From positions 1 to 7,422 of the forward strand of contig JAUXDF010000155.1 of NCBI GenBank assembly GCA_030618505.1: a stretch of DNA of 7,422 nt, read 5' to 3'. Under the pieces are notes generated by a model. That model ran no database searches, was not told where the DNA came from, and worked only from the letters and a program-made list of their open reading frames with translations. A program made the position numbers and the translations under genes. Positions within the stretch are counted from its first letter, which is position 1. Each line of letters opens with the position of its first letter. Positions 1 through 5,837 of this stretch are shown here, piece after piece. This DNA is from Spongiibacteraceae bacterium. Lineage in GTDB: Bacteria > Pseudomonadota > Gammaproteobacteria > Pseudomonadales > PIVM01.

Positions 1-1010
1 TCCAGCCAGGGCAAAAAGACCATAATAACCACCGAGCTACCAAAGACCAGGAAACCCCAGAATTTTGCATCAAGACCAAACCAGGTTAGCGTGGTTGCAC
101 GTAACATCGCATAAAAAGGCGTGTAATACCAAACCGGCGCAATATGATCCGGTGTTTTCAAAGGGTTAGCCTGTTCAAAATTGGCATATTCGAGGAAATA
201 ACCACCACCCTCGGGGGCATAAAACAAAACACCGCAAAAAACGACTAGAAATATGATAATGCCGATAATGTCATGAACGGTGTAATAAGGATGAAAGGCA
301 ATGCCGTCCAGGGGAATGCCATCTGGGCCTTTGTTCTTTTTGATTTCAATACCATCGGGATTGTTTGAGCCCACTTCATGCAGCGCCAATACATGCAAGA
401 GCACCAGAGCCAACAGAATGATGGGCACAGCAACCACATGCAAAGAAAAGAAGCGGTTGAGAGTAATGCCAGAAATCAGGTAATCACCACGTATCCACTG
501 AACAATGTCCTCTCCAACAACGGGAATCGCACCAAACAGGGAGACGATAACCTGCGCGCCCCAATAGGACATCTGCCCCCAAGGTAATACATAACCCAGA
601 AAGGCTTCAGCCATCAAGGCAAGGTAAATTAACATACCAAAAACCCACAGCAATTCGCGTGGCTTTTTATAGGAGCCGTATAACAAAGCTCGAAACATGT
701 GCAAGTAAACAACCAGAAAAAAGGCTGATGCGCCGGTTGAATGCATATAACGAAGCAACCAGCCATATTCCACATCACGCATGATGTATTCAACAGAAGC
801 AAAAGCACCTTCGGCGGTAGGTGTATACATCATTGTCAGCCAAACACCAGTCAATAATTGATTGACCAGCATAAAAAGGGACAAAACACCAAAGATGTAC
901 CAGATGTTAAAGTTCTTGGGCGCATAGTATTTACCCATATGGGTATCCCATGCACGCACAATAGGTAATCGCTCATCAACCCAATCACGCAACTCAATCA
1001 ACTTACTCAT
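1..1010 (-). CDS. petB: Cytochrome b subunit of the cytochrome bc1 complex (3' end cut by window edge)
   Basis: Core membrane subunit of ubiquinol:cytochrome c oxidoreductase; it carries hemes bL and bH and the Qo and Qi quinone sites in the inner membrane. The reading frame is open from an ATG at 1010 to the left edge, giving 336 residues. The family is usually somewhat over 400, so the last helices are missing. Heme-ligand histidines are H90 and H104 in helix B, and H191 and H206 in helix D. The 14-residue gap in helix D, rather than 13, is what I recall for gamma- and betaproteobacterial forms. The Qo motif is PVWY (residues 292-295) where mitochondria and alphaproteobacteria have PEWY. 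LPWGQMSYWG lies at about 142-151. The start codon overlaps the petA stop by one base (TAATG), so translation is probably coupled. Cytochrome c1 would be expected next, outside the window. Identification is very secure. Confidence 0.97.
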   Translation of the reverse strand, partial: MSKLIELRDWVDERLPIVRAWDTHMGKYYAPKNFNIWYIFGVLSLFMLVNQLLTGVWLTMMYTPTAEGAFASVEYIMRDVEYGWLLRYMHSTGASAFFLVVYLHMFRALLYGSYKKPRELLWVFGMLIYLALMAEAFLGYVLPWGQMSYWGAQVIVSLFGAIPVVGEDIVQWIRGDYLISGITLNRFFSLHVVAVPIILLALVLLHVLALHEVGSNNPDGIEIKKNKGPDGIPLDGIAFHPYYTVHDIIGIIIFLVVFCGVLFYAPEGGGYFLEYANFEQANPLKTPDHIAPVWYYTPFYAMLRATTLTWFGLDAKFWGFLVFGSSVVIMVFLPWL

Positions 1011-1603
1011 TACGCTACCTCCGTATCAACGCCAATGACAATAACATTATCGCTTTCATAATTATGGGGAGGCACCAGCAGGTTGGTGGGCGCAGGCACG
1101 CCTTTAAAGACTCGACCGGAAAGGTCAAATTTAGAGCCGTGACAGGGGCAAAAGAATCCACCCAACCACTCCGGTCCCAAATCTGCAGGAGCCACGTCCG
1201 GGCGATGCTTGGGAGCACAACCAAGGTGAGTACATAAACCAACAAGTACCAGCAATTCAGGTTTGATCGAGCGAGTAAGGCCTTTTATATAGTCAGGCTG
1301 CTGCTTACGTTCGGAATCAGGATCAGTCAGGCTATCATCAAGCTTGGCAAGATTATCAACCTGCTCCTTGGTTCGACGCACCACGTACACGGGCTTTCCT
1401 CGCCACTCCACAACCATCATTGCGCCCGACTCCAGCTTGCTCACATCCGCCTTTACAGGCGCACCGGCAGCTTTTGCCTTGGCACTAGGATTCCAGGAAG
1501 CTAAAAAAGGTACAGCAACAAAGCCAGCCCCCACTGCCCCTACGGCAGCAGTAGCTGATGCGAAGAAGCGTCGCCGCCCCGTATTAACGCCGTCACCACT
1601 CAT
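1010..1603 (-). CDS. petA: Ubiquinol-cytochrome c reductase iron-sulfur subunit (Rieske protein)
   Basis: The Rieske 2Fe-2S subunit takes electrons from ubiquinol at the Qo site and passes them to cytochrome c1. I start it at the ATG at 1603 (197 aa), which has a GGGGGA ribosome site just upstream. The frame stays open far upstream to 2023, but that stretch overlaps rpsI and has no Rieske features. Near the N-terminus, residues 10-14 (RRRFF) followed by an Ala/Gly/Val-rich segment form a Tat-type signal anchor. Cluster box I is CTHLGC (124-129) and box II is CPCHGS (152-157). By family knowledge C124, H126, C152 and H155 bind the cluster and C129-C154 form the disulfide. The 22-residue stretch between the boxes is longer than in alphaproteobacterial proteins, as I recall for gammaproteobacteria. 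It precedes petB with a one-base stop/start overlap. Confidence 0.97.
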   Translation of the reverse strand: MSGDGVNTGRRRFFASATAAVGAVGAGFVAVPFLASWNPSAKAKAAGAPVKADVSKLESGAMMVVEWRGKPVYVVRRTKEQVDNLAKLDDSLTDPDSERKQQPDYIKGLTRSIKPELLVLVGLCTHLGCAPKHRPDVAPADLGPEWLGGFFCPCHGSKFDLSGRVFKGVPAPTNLLVPPHNYESDNVIVIGVDTEVA

Positions 1604-1693
1604 AATATTCCCCCAATTAAAACTAACGACAAAACAGCGACTTAACACGAAATAAGCCGCCTGCGCAGATGCTATGCGCTCAAAATGCGCCAA

Positions 1694-1722
1694 ATAGTAA
1701 AGAAAATGCCCCGACCTTACAA
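1694..1722 (-). promoter_or_regulatory. Candidate sigma-70 promoter for petA-petB
   Basis: Reading leftwards, a TTGTAA -35 box (1722-1717) and a TACTAT -10 box (1699-1694) are separated by 17 bases. Each matches the consensus at four of six positions. This would give a 5' leader of roughly 85 bases before the petA ATG. TGCGC or GCGCA motifs recur just downstream at 1663-1667, 1675-1679 and 1686-1690; the first two form a small inverted repeat close to the expected transcription start and could be an operator or leader hairpin. The rest of the 1604-1800 gap shows no gene. The call rests only on consensus match and position. Confidence 0.4.
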
Positions 1723-1800
1723 GGAATAACCGTATCACGGGAGATATTTTTTCCTGACAAACGCCCAGGCTTCTCTTTCGGCAGCGATTAAAACAGACAC

Positions 1801-1837
1801 AAAAAAGCGTCCAGATCAGAACGATCGTGGACGCTTT
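1801..1837 (-). terminator. Intrinsic terminator of the rplM-rpsI operon
   Basis: Reading leftwards there is a 10-bp perfect stem, AAAGCGTCCA pairing with TGGACGCTTT (1837-1828 with 1813-1804). It is extended by an internal GATC/GATC pairing around a five-base loop, and the transcript then runs into six T. It lies about 65 bases beyond the rpsI stop. On the other strand the stem is not followed by a T run, so it acts on leftward transcription. It separates the ribosomal operon from petA-petB, although read-through cannot be excluded. Confidence 0.85.
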
Positions 1838-1901
1838 CCTAAATATCGAAAATTCTGATATTAAACATCCACCCGCAAGAAATACAGATAGATAAAAAAT
1901 C

Positions 1902-2294
1902 TTAACGCTTGGAAAACTGCGGCTTCTTACGCGCTTTGCGTAGACCAACTTTCTTACGCTCAACTTCTCTGGCGTCACGGGTAACATAGCCGGCTTTGCG
2001 TAAAGCGCCACGCAAGGTCTCATCGTATTCCATCAAGGCACGAGTGATACCGTGGCGAATAGCGCCAGCCTGACCGAAGCCACCACCGCCACGCACCATA
2101 ACATTGATATCGAATTTATCACTCATCTCAACCAGCTCAAGCGGCTGCTTAACGATCATTCGAGCCACTTCGCGACCAAAATACTGATCCAAAGGGCGCT
2201 TGTTGACAGTGATATTACCTGCACCGGACGTTAAATAAACGCGCGCTGAAGCAGTTTTACGACGACCTGTACCGTAATATTGCGTGGTTGACAT
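1902..2294 (-). CDS. rpsI: 30S ribosomal protein S9
   Basis: S9 is a small-subunit ribosomal protein whose basic C-terminal tail reaches towards the P-site tRNA. The product is 130 aa, the same length as the E. coli protein, and has the diagnostic segments YYGTGRRK (6-13), QYFGRE (37-42), GGGFGQAGAIRHGITRAL (70-87), and the C-terminus ending KKPQFSKR. The final Lys-Arg is the conserved tRNA-contacting end. A GGAAA ribosome site sits about 8 bases before the ATG. Only 12 bases separate it from the rplM stop, so the two genes are one transcription unit, as in almost all bacteria. The unit ends at the terminator at 1801-1837. Confidence 0.99.
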   Translation of the reverse strand: MSTTQYYGTGRRKTASARVYLTSGAGNITVNKRPLDQYFGREVARMIVKQPLELVEMSDKFDINVMVRGGGGFGQAGAIRHGITRALMEYDETLRGALRKAGYVTRDAREVERKKVGLRKARKKPQFSKR

Positions 2295-2306
2295 AATTTA
2301 TTTCCG

Positions 2307-2735
2307 TTAGATATTCAGTTCTTTTGGCTGCTGTGAAGCATGTGGATGATCACTGCCAGCATATACTTTCAATTTTTTGAACATTGCACGTCCCAGCGAA
2401 TTTCTTGGCAACATTCCCTTAACCGCGGACTGTATTACTCGCTCTGGCGCCTTGTCAATCAACTTCTCAAAAGAGATAGATTTAAGGCCGCCGGGATAGC
2501 CCGTGTGGTGATGATAAATTTTACCAGTCGCCTTTTTACCCGTCACGTGGATCTTTTCAGCGTTAACAACAACGATATAATCACCGGTATCAACGTGCGG
2601 TGTATATTCAGGCTTATGCTTACCACGCAAACGATGGGCAAGTTCACTCGCCAGGCGACCCAAGGTCTTGCCAGCTGCATCAACTACAAACCATTCCTGC
2701 GCAACAGCATTAGGTTTAGCACTATAAGTCTTCAT
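2307..2735 (-). CDS. rplM: 50S ribosomal protein L13
   Basis: L13 is an early-assembling large-subunit protein. The product is 142 aa, identical in length to E. coli L13, and carries the expected segments GKTLGRLASELA (22-33), LRGKHKPEYTPH (36-47), DTGDYIVVVNA (49-59), VKGMLPR (105-111), and LGRAMFKKLKVYAG (114-127). The ribosome site is AGGAA, five bases before the ATG. It is the first gene of the rplM-rpsI operon. In E. coli L13 represses its own operon through the mRNA leader; whether the leader here (downstream of about 2780) can do this is not something I can judge from sequence alone. Confidence 0.99.
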   Translation of the reverse strand: MKTYSAKPNAVAQEWFVVDAAGKTLGRLASELAHRLRGKHKPEYTPHVDTGDYIVVVNAEKIHVTGKKATGKIYHHHTGYPGGLKSISFEKLIDKAPERVIQSAVKGMLPRNSLGRAMFKKLKVYAGSDHPHASQQPKELNI

Positions 2736-2785
2736 TTATTCCTGCCTCAAAAAAGCAATGGGCCGTTCAGAATTTAAGAGCGCGA

Positions 2786-2815
2786 ATACTACACCAAGAT
2801 CATCCGCTCTCGCAA
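2786..2815 (-). promoter_or_regulatory. Candidate promoter of the rplM-rpsI operon
   Basis: Reading leftwards, TTGCGA (2815-2810) and TAGTAT (2791-2786) are separated by 18 bases, with four of six consensus matches in each box. A C/G-rich stretch follows at the expected start site. The leader to the rplM ATG would be about 45 bases. It lies in the 142-base gap between the zapE stop and rplM, so the ribosomal operon need not depend on read-through from zapE. Confidence 0.45.
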
Positions 2816-2862
2816 GTTGTTTCGAGCATCTTTTGTCGGTGCGACAGTCACATAATATTACT

Positions 2863-2876
2863 CCCTCTTTCGAGGG
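2863..2876 (-). terminator. Short hairpin abutting the zapE stop codon
   Basis: CCCTC and GAGGG form a five-pair stem around a GAAA tetraloop (leftward strand), starting two bases after the zapE TAA. It is followed by an A/T-rich stretch but no uninterrupted T tract, so it may be a weak terminator or only a 3'-end stabilising hairpin. Confidence 0.35.
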
Positions 2877-2877
2877 C

Positions 2878-4002
2878 TTAAGGTCGGTGCTCTCTCGCCA
2901 AATAATCATGCGACTGCATCTCCAGCAGTCGGCTACGGGTGCGCTCAAACTCAAAGTCCAATCGACCACCCGCGTAAAGATGCTCCAAGTTCAGCTCTGC
3001 AGATAATACCAGCTTTACATTACGATCATAGAACTCATCAACCATATTTATAAACCGGCGCGCCTGATCATCCTTATCCAAACCTAGTCGCGGCACATTA
3101 CTGACCAGAATAGCATGATAGATTCTCGACAGCTCTATATAGTCATTCTGACTACGCGGGCCATCGCACAATTCGCCAAAATCAAACCAGATTACATCAT
3201 CAGCACAACAGCGTGATTGCAACATCCGCCCTTCAATCTCGACCTGCTGGTCAGCCACCCCAGGCTCAGGCGCCAGACTATCAAAACTGCGCTGCAGACT
3301 AACATCCGCCTGCGAATCGAGCGGACTGTGGTACAGCTCAGCCTGCTCTAGCACCCGCAGACGGTAGTCGACACCACCATCAACATTAACCACTTCAGTA
3401 TGCTGATTAAGTAAAGCGATTGCCGGCAAAAAGCGCTGACGCTGCAAACCATCCTTATATAGCTGGTCAGGAATGATATTGGACGTCGCCACCAACGTAA
3501 CTCCACAGACAAACAAGCGCTCAAACAGACTACCAAGAATCATCGCATCAGTAATATCTGAGACAAAAAACTCATCAAAACAGATCACCCGGGTTTCTGC
3601 CGCTATTTTATCAGCAATAATATCCAGGGGATTTTTCTGCCCAGTCAAAACCTTCAGGTCTCGATGAACTCGCTGCATAAAACGGTGGAAATGCACGCGC
3701 ATCTTACGATCGAAGGGTAAGCTATCGAAAAAAAGATCCATCAAGTAGGTTTTTCCACGCCCCACTCCACCCCAGAAATACAAACCACGAACCGGCTCTC
3801 TCGGCTCAGCCTTTTTTAATTTCCCCAATAAACCCGCCAATTTACCACGCCTGCTGCGTCTTACTGGCACAGCCACCGAATACTCAGGCACTAGCAATCG
3901 CTGATAGAGACCTTCCAAATGACGAACCGCCATCTCCTGGGCCTGATCCCTGACAAAATCAGCCCGCAGCAGGTCTCGTTGATAATGTTCAAGCGGTGTC
4001 AT
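2878..4002 (-). CDS. zapE: Cell division protein ZapE (AFG1-like P-loop ATPase)
   Basis: A cytoplasmic ATPase of the AFG1/LACE1 family; E. coli ZapE interacts with FtsZ at the constricting division ring. The product is 374 aa, a usual length for bacterial members. The Walker A loop is GGVGRGKT (78-85), followed by YLMDLFF as in the family. The Walker B motif is VICFDEF (139-145), and ATSN (172-175) is the expected sensor-1 region. HFHRFM (104-109) and QRQRFLPAI (187-195) are also family signatures. The N-terminus MTPLEHYQRDL resembles pseudomonad homologues, which supports the ATG at 4002 even though its ribosome site is weak (AAGAGA about 12 bases upstream). It is divergent from zapG and upstream of rplM, as in E. 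coli. Confidence 0.96.
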   Translation of the reverse strand: MTPLEHYQRDLLRADFVRDQAQEMAVRHLEGLYQRLLVPEYSVAVPVRRSRRGKLAGLLGKLKKAEPREPVRGLYFWGGVGRGKTYLMDLFFDSLPFDRKMRVHFHRFMQRVHRDLKVLTGQKNPLDIIADKIAAETRVICFDEFFVSDITDAMILGSLFERLFVCGVTLVATSNIIPDQLYKDGLQRQRFLPAIALLNQHTEVVNVDGGVDYRLRVLEQAELYHSPLDSQADVSLQRSFDSLAPEPGVADQQVEIEGRMLQSRCCADDVIWFDFGELCDGPRSQNDYIELSRIYHAILVSNVPRLGLDKDDQARRFINMVDEFYDRNVKLVLSAELNLEHLYAGGRLDFEFERTRSRLLEMQSHDYLAREHRP

Positions 4003-4327
4003 CTAAATCACATCTCTTTTATTAAATCAGGTCGCCCACCAACAAAGAGAACACTTATCTCCAGCAGGTCAGCCAAAAAGGCTGCAACTTTACCTGCGCT
4101 CCGCAGAATTGGCAAATAAGGCAGCAATCAAGCCCTCTCAACGCACAATTTCTCTTTTCTATCCACTAACCCTACATCGATCGGCACAGTAGCGTTATAC
4201 TTAGCTAAGGCTTATTATTGACTGCGGGTAGCGGAGCAGGCAGCCCAACAGACAAGACTCAGATATCAATAAACTGAATCCACATTTTCTTCTAAGGGGG
4301 TTCAGCAATAATAAAGGGGATTTTTTT
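4003..4327. other. Divergent intergenic region between zapE and zapG, no gene seen
   Basis: This 325-base stretch holds no convincing reading frame in any frame. It contains a good leftward promoter candidate for zapE (4087-4115), a perfect 10-bp palindrome CTTAGCTAAG at 4200-4209, and a TTGACT box at 4218-4223 without a good -10 partner. The zapG ribosome site is at its right end. I could not assign a rightward promoter for zapG with confidence. Confidence 0.6.
4087..4115 (-). promoter_or_regulatory. Candidate promoter for zapE with a palindromic spacer
   Basis: Reading leftwards, TTGCCA (4115-4110, five of six to consensus) and TAAAGT (4092-4087, four of six) are 17 bases apart. The spacer contains the inverted repeat CTGCG-CTC-CGCAG (4094-4106), a possible regulator site. 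The leader to the zapE ATG would be roughly 80 bases. Confidence 0.5.
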
Positions 4328-4825
4328 GTGGATAGCGGTAATGTAATCTGGTTTGCAGGAACTTTAGGTTTTCTTGTCGGTGCGTTGGCTGGTGTGATAG
4401 CAACACTCTTACTGGCTCCCAGCCGACAAAAAAATCGTGACATGGAAAAACACCTGAGCGAAAAACAGAACGAGCTAAAAAATTACCAGCATGAAGTCAC
4501 CGAGCATTTCACCCAGACTGCCGAGTTACTCGGCGACCTGGCAAAAGGTTACCGGGACGTTCATAACCACTTGGCCATGGGCGCCCAGGAACTCTGCAAA
4601 GAGAGTTTTGATAATAGCCCCATTTTGGCATCACTTCCCAGCTCGGACGATCCTGGCGGCGCCGGACAACAGCTGCCCACCCGACCACCTCTGGATTACG
4701 CCCCAAAATCGACCCCTTATGAGCAAGGCACACTGAACGAGGAGTACGGACTCGAGAAGGTAGCAAGCAGCGAACCAGAACCGGCATCACCGACACCCGA
4801 CGCTATACTGGGCGACAACAAATAA
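4328..4825 (+). CDS. zapG: ZapG/YhcB family membrane-anchored coiled-coil protein (DUF1043)
   Basis: Inner-membrane protein with a large cytoplasmic part; E. coli YhcB/ZapG is linked to cell division and envelope biogenesis. The product is 165 aa. Residues 6-30 form one hydrophobic helix rich in Gly and Ala. A charged, coiled-coil-like helix follows (about 32-85), containing the family signature YQHEVTEHFTQTAELL (53-68) and YRDVHNHLA (75-83). Residues after about 95 are a low-complexity tail rich in Pro, Ser and Glu, which makes the protein longer than E. coli YhcB (about 132 aa). The start is GTG at 4328: an AAGGGGA ribosome site lies just upstream across seven T, and the nearby ATG is in another frame and meets a stop at once. 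It is divergent from zapE, as in E. coli. Confidence 0.92.
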   Translation: MDSGNVIWFAGTLGFLVGALAGVIATLLLAPSRQKNRDMEKHLSEKQNELKNYQHEVTEHFTQTAELLGDLAKGYRDVHNHLAMGAQELCKESFDNSPILASLPSSDDPGGAGQQLPTRPPLDYAPKSTPYEQGTLNEEYGLEKVASSEPEPASPTPDAILGDNK

Positions 4826-4854
4826 ATAAGCACTTAACTCCTGCCTCAAAAGCC

Positions 4855-4890
4855 AAAAAGAAGCTGCGGCCATAACATAGCAGCAGCTCC
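4855..4890 (-). terminator. Probable intrinsic terminator of the NIF3-family gene
   Basis: Reading leftwards, GGAGCTGC (4890-4883) pairs with GCAGCTTC (4867-4860) in eight pairs including one G-U, around a 15-base loop. The transcript then runs into TTTTT (4859-4855). It lies about 80 bases past the stop at 4970, between two convergent genes. The hairpin is enclosed by a wider perfect inverted repeat, TGCCTCAA at 4842-4849 with TTGAGGCA at 4897-4904. For rightward transcription from zapG there is no T tract, so its effect there is uncertain. Confidence 0.5.
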
Positions 4891-4969
4891 AATCCCTTGA
4901 GGCAACAGCACTTTCGACCCACGCTAGTCAACAATCATGTTAAGCGCTATCAGCGACCGATTACTCCTC

Positions 4970-5719
4970 TCACACTGGATTATCACAATCCACAAAACAA
5001 TGTCGCACGCCTAAGCGCCTGACCAACTCCTCTCCTAAGGCCTGCACCCCATAGCGCTCGGTAGCATGATGGCCAGCGGCAAAATAATGAATGCCATTTT
5101 CACGGGCCACGTGCACTGTCTGCTCAGATATCTCACCACTAAGAAAGGCATCCACTTCCAACTCGACAGCCTGCTCGATATAGGATTGAGCCGCTCCGGT
5201 ACACCAGGCCAGACGCTTAATGGCATGACCGCCGCCATCAATCCATTGAGGCCTGCGCCCCAGCACCCGCTCAATATGCGCCGAAAACTCGCCAGCACTG
5301 ACTGGGACATCCAGACTACCCGCCAACACCAGATTACCCTCCTCCTGAACATCTACCCTTATTCCCAGCGTTTTAGCTAACTGAATATTATTCCCATACT
5401 CAGCGTGAGCATCCAAAGGAAGGTGATAAGCAACGAGGCTAATATTATTCTGCAGCAGTAAATTCAGACGCCGCCTCTTCATACCTTTAATGCAAGGATC
5501 CTCCCCCTTCCAAAAAAAACCATGATGAACCAACACAAGCTCGGCGCCCTCATCAACAGCCCGCTCCAATAGCGCCTGGGTAGCCGTAACACCTGAGACT
5601 ATCGTGTTAATTTCACCGCCACCCTCAACCTGAAGACCATTTGGACAATAATCACTGAATTTTTGTGGCTGCAATATCTCATCACACTCACCTAGTAACC
5701 GCCTCAACGATGCAGCCAT
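4970..5719 (-). CDS. YbgI/NIF3 family dinuclear metal-centre protein
   Basis: A conserved cytoplasmic protein; E. coli YbgI forms a hexameric ring with a two-metal site in each subunit. A hydrolase-like activity is suspected for the family, but the cellular function is not settled. The product is 249 aa, almost the E. coli length (247). Metal-site motifs are all present: VHHG (64-67, giving H65 and H66), HLPLDAH (99-105, giving D103) and GHHATE (216-221, giving H217 and E221). These correspond to the E. coli ligands with a constant offset of two residues. Other signatures are DYCPNGLQVEG (23-33), FFWKGEDP (68-75) and LSGEISEQT (193-201). The ATG at 5719 has an AGGAGA ribosome site. It is divergent from degS; in pseudomonads the same pair is adjacent (from memory). 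Confidence 0.93.
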   Translation of the reverse strand: MAASLRRLLGECDEILQPQKFSDYCPNGLQVEGGGEINTIVSGVTATQALLERAVDEGAELVLVHHGFFWKGEDPCIKGMKRRRLNLLLQNNISLVAYHLPLDAHAEYGNNIQLAKTLGIRVDVQEEGNLVLAGSLDVPVSAGEFSAHIERVLGRRPQWIDGGGHAIKRLAWCTGAAQSYIEQAVELEVDAFLSGEISEQTVHVARENGIHYFAAGHHATERYGVQALGEELVRRLGVRHCFVDCDNPV

Positions 5720-5736
5720 TATATTCTCCTGTTGCC

Positions 5737-5748
5737 CACTATATAGTG
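5737..5748. promoter_or_regulatory. Perfect 12-bp palindrome in the degS/NIF3 divergent promoter region
   Basis: CACTATATAGTG is a perfect dyad 17 bases upstream of the NIF3-family start codon, in the 118-base gap shared with degS. It overlaps a TATAGT sequence that could serve as a -10 for the leftward gene, and otherwise lies inside its 5' leader. It could be an operator or just AT-rich symmetry; no factor can be named. Confidence 0.3.
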
Positions 5749-5758
5749 TACTTTGCTG

Positions 5759-5764
5759 ATTATA
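5759..5764 (-). promoter_or_regulatory. Candidate -10 box for the NIF3-family gene
   Basis: A perfect TATAAT read leftwards, 40 bases before the ATG. No good -35 box is visible at the normal distance, so the promoter would be -10-driven or factor-dependent. The alternative -10 is the TATAGT inside the palindrome at 5737-5748. Confidence 0.3.
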
Positions 5765-5797
5765 TTTGGCACGGTTTAATCACCGACCGAGCTCCAT

Positions 5798-5803
5798 TAT
5801 AAT
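5798..5803 (+). promoter_or_regulatory. Candidate -10 box for degS
   Basis: A perfect TATAAT read rightwards, with only a weak -35 (TTTAAT, 17 bases upstream). Transcription would begin near 5810, which fits translation from the ATG at 5838 and excludes the earlier in-frame ATG at 5766. Confidence 0.45.
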
Positions 5804-5837
5804 CACATCTTGCCCTTTTGAAATCGGACACAAAACT

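Noticed and set aside
1344..1655. 103-residue rightward frame
   Set aside because: Antisense shadow of petA, which is unmistakable on the other strand.
1604..2023. N-terminal extension of the Rieske frame to 337 residues
   Set aside because: It overlaps rpsI on the same strand and crosses the rpsI terminator. It has no Rieske features, and the ATG at 1603 has its own ribosome site followed by a Tat signal.
2340..2777. 145-residue rightward frame
   Set aside because: Antisense to rplM; no family features.
2744..4854. Shared 13-mer TCCTGCCTCAAAA near rplM and near the zapG end
   Set aside because: Only two copies, in unrelated contexts with no shared structure; most likely chance.
5766..5837. 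Longer degS start at 5766
   Set aside because: The extra 24 residues would place the membrane anchor away from the N-terminus, overlap the likely promoter (TATAAT at 5798), and lack resemblance to DegS/AlgW N-termini.
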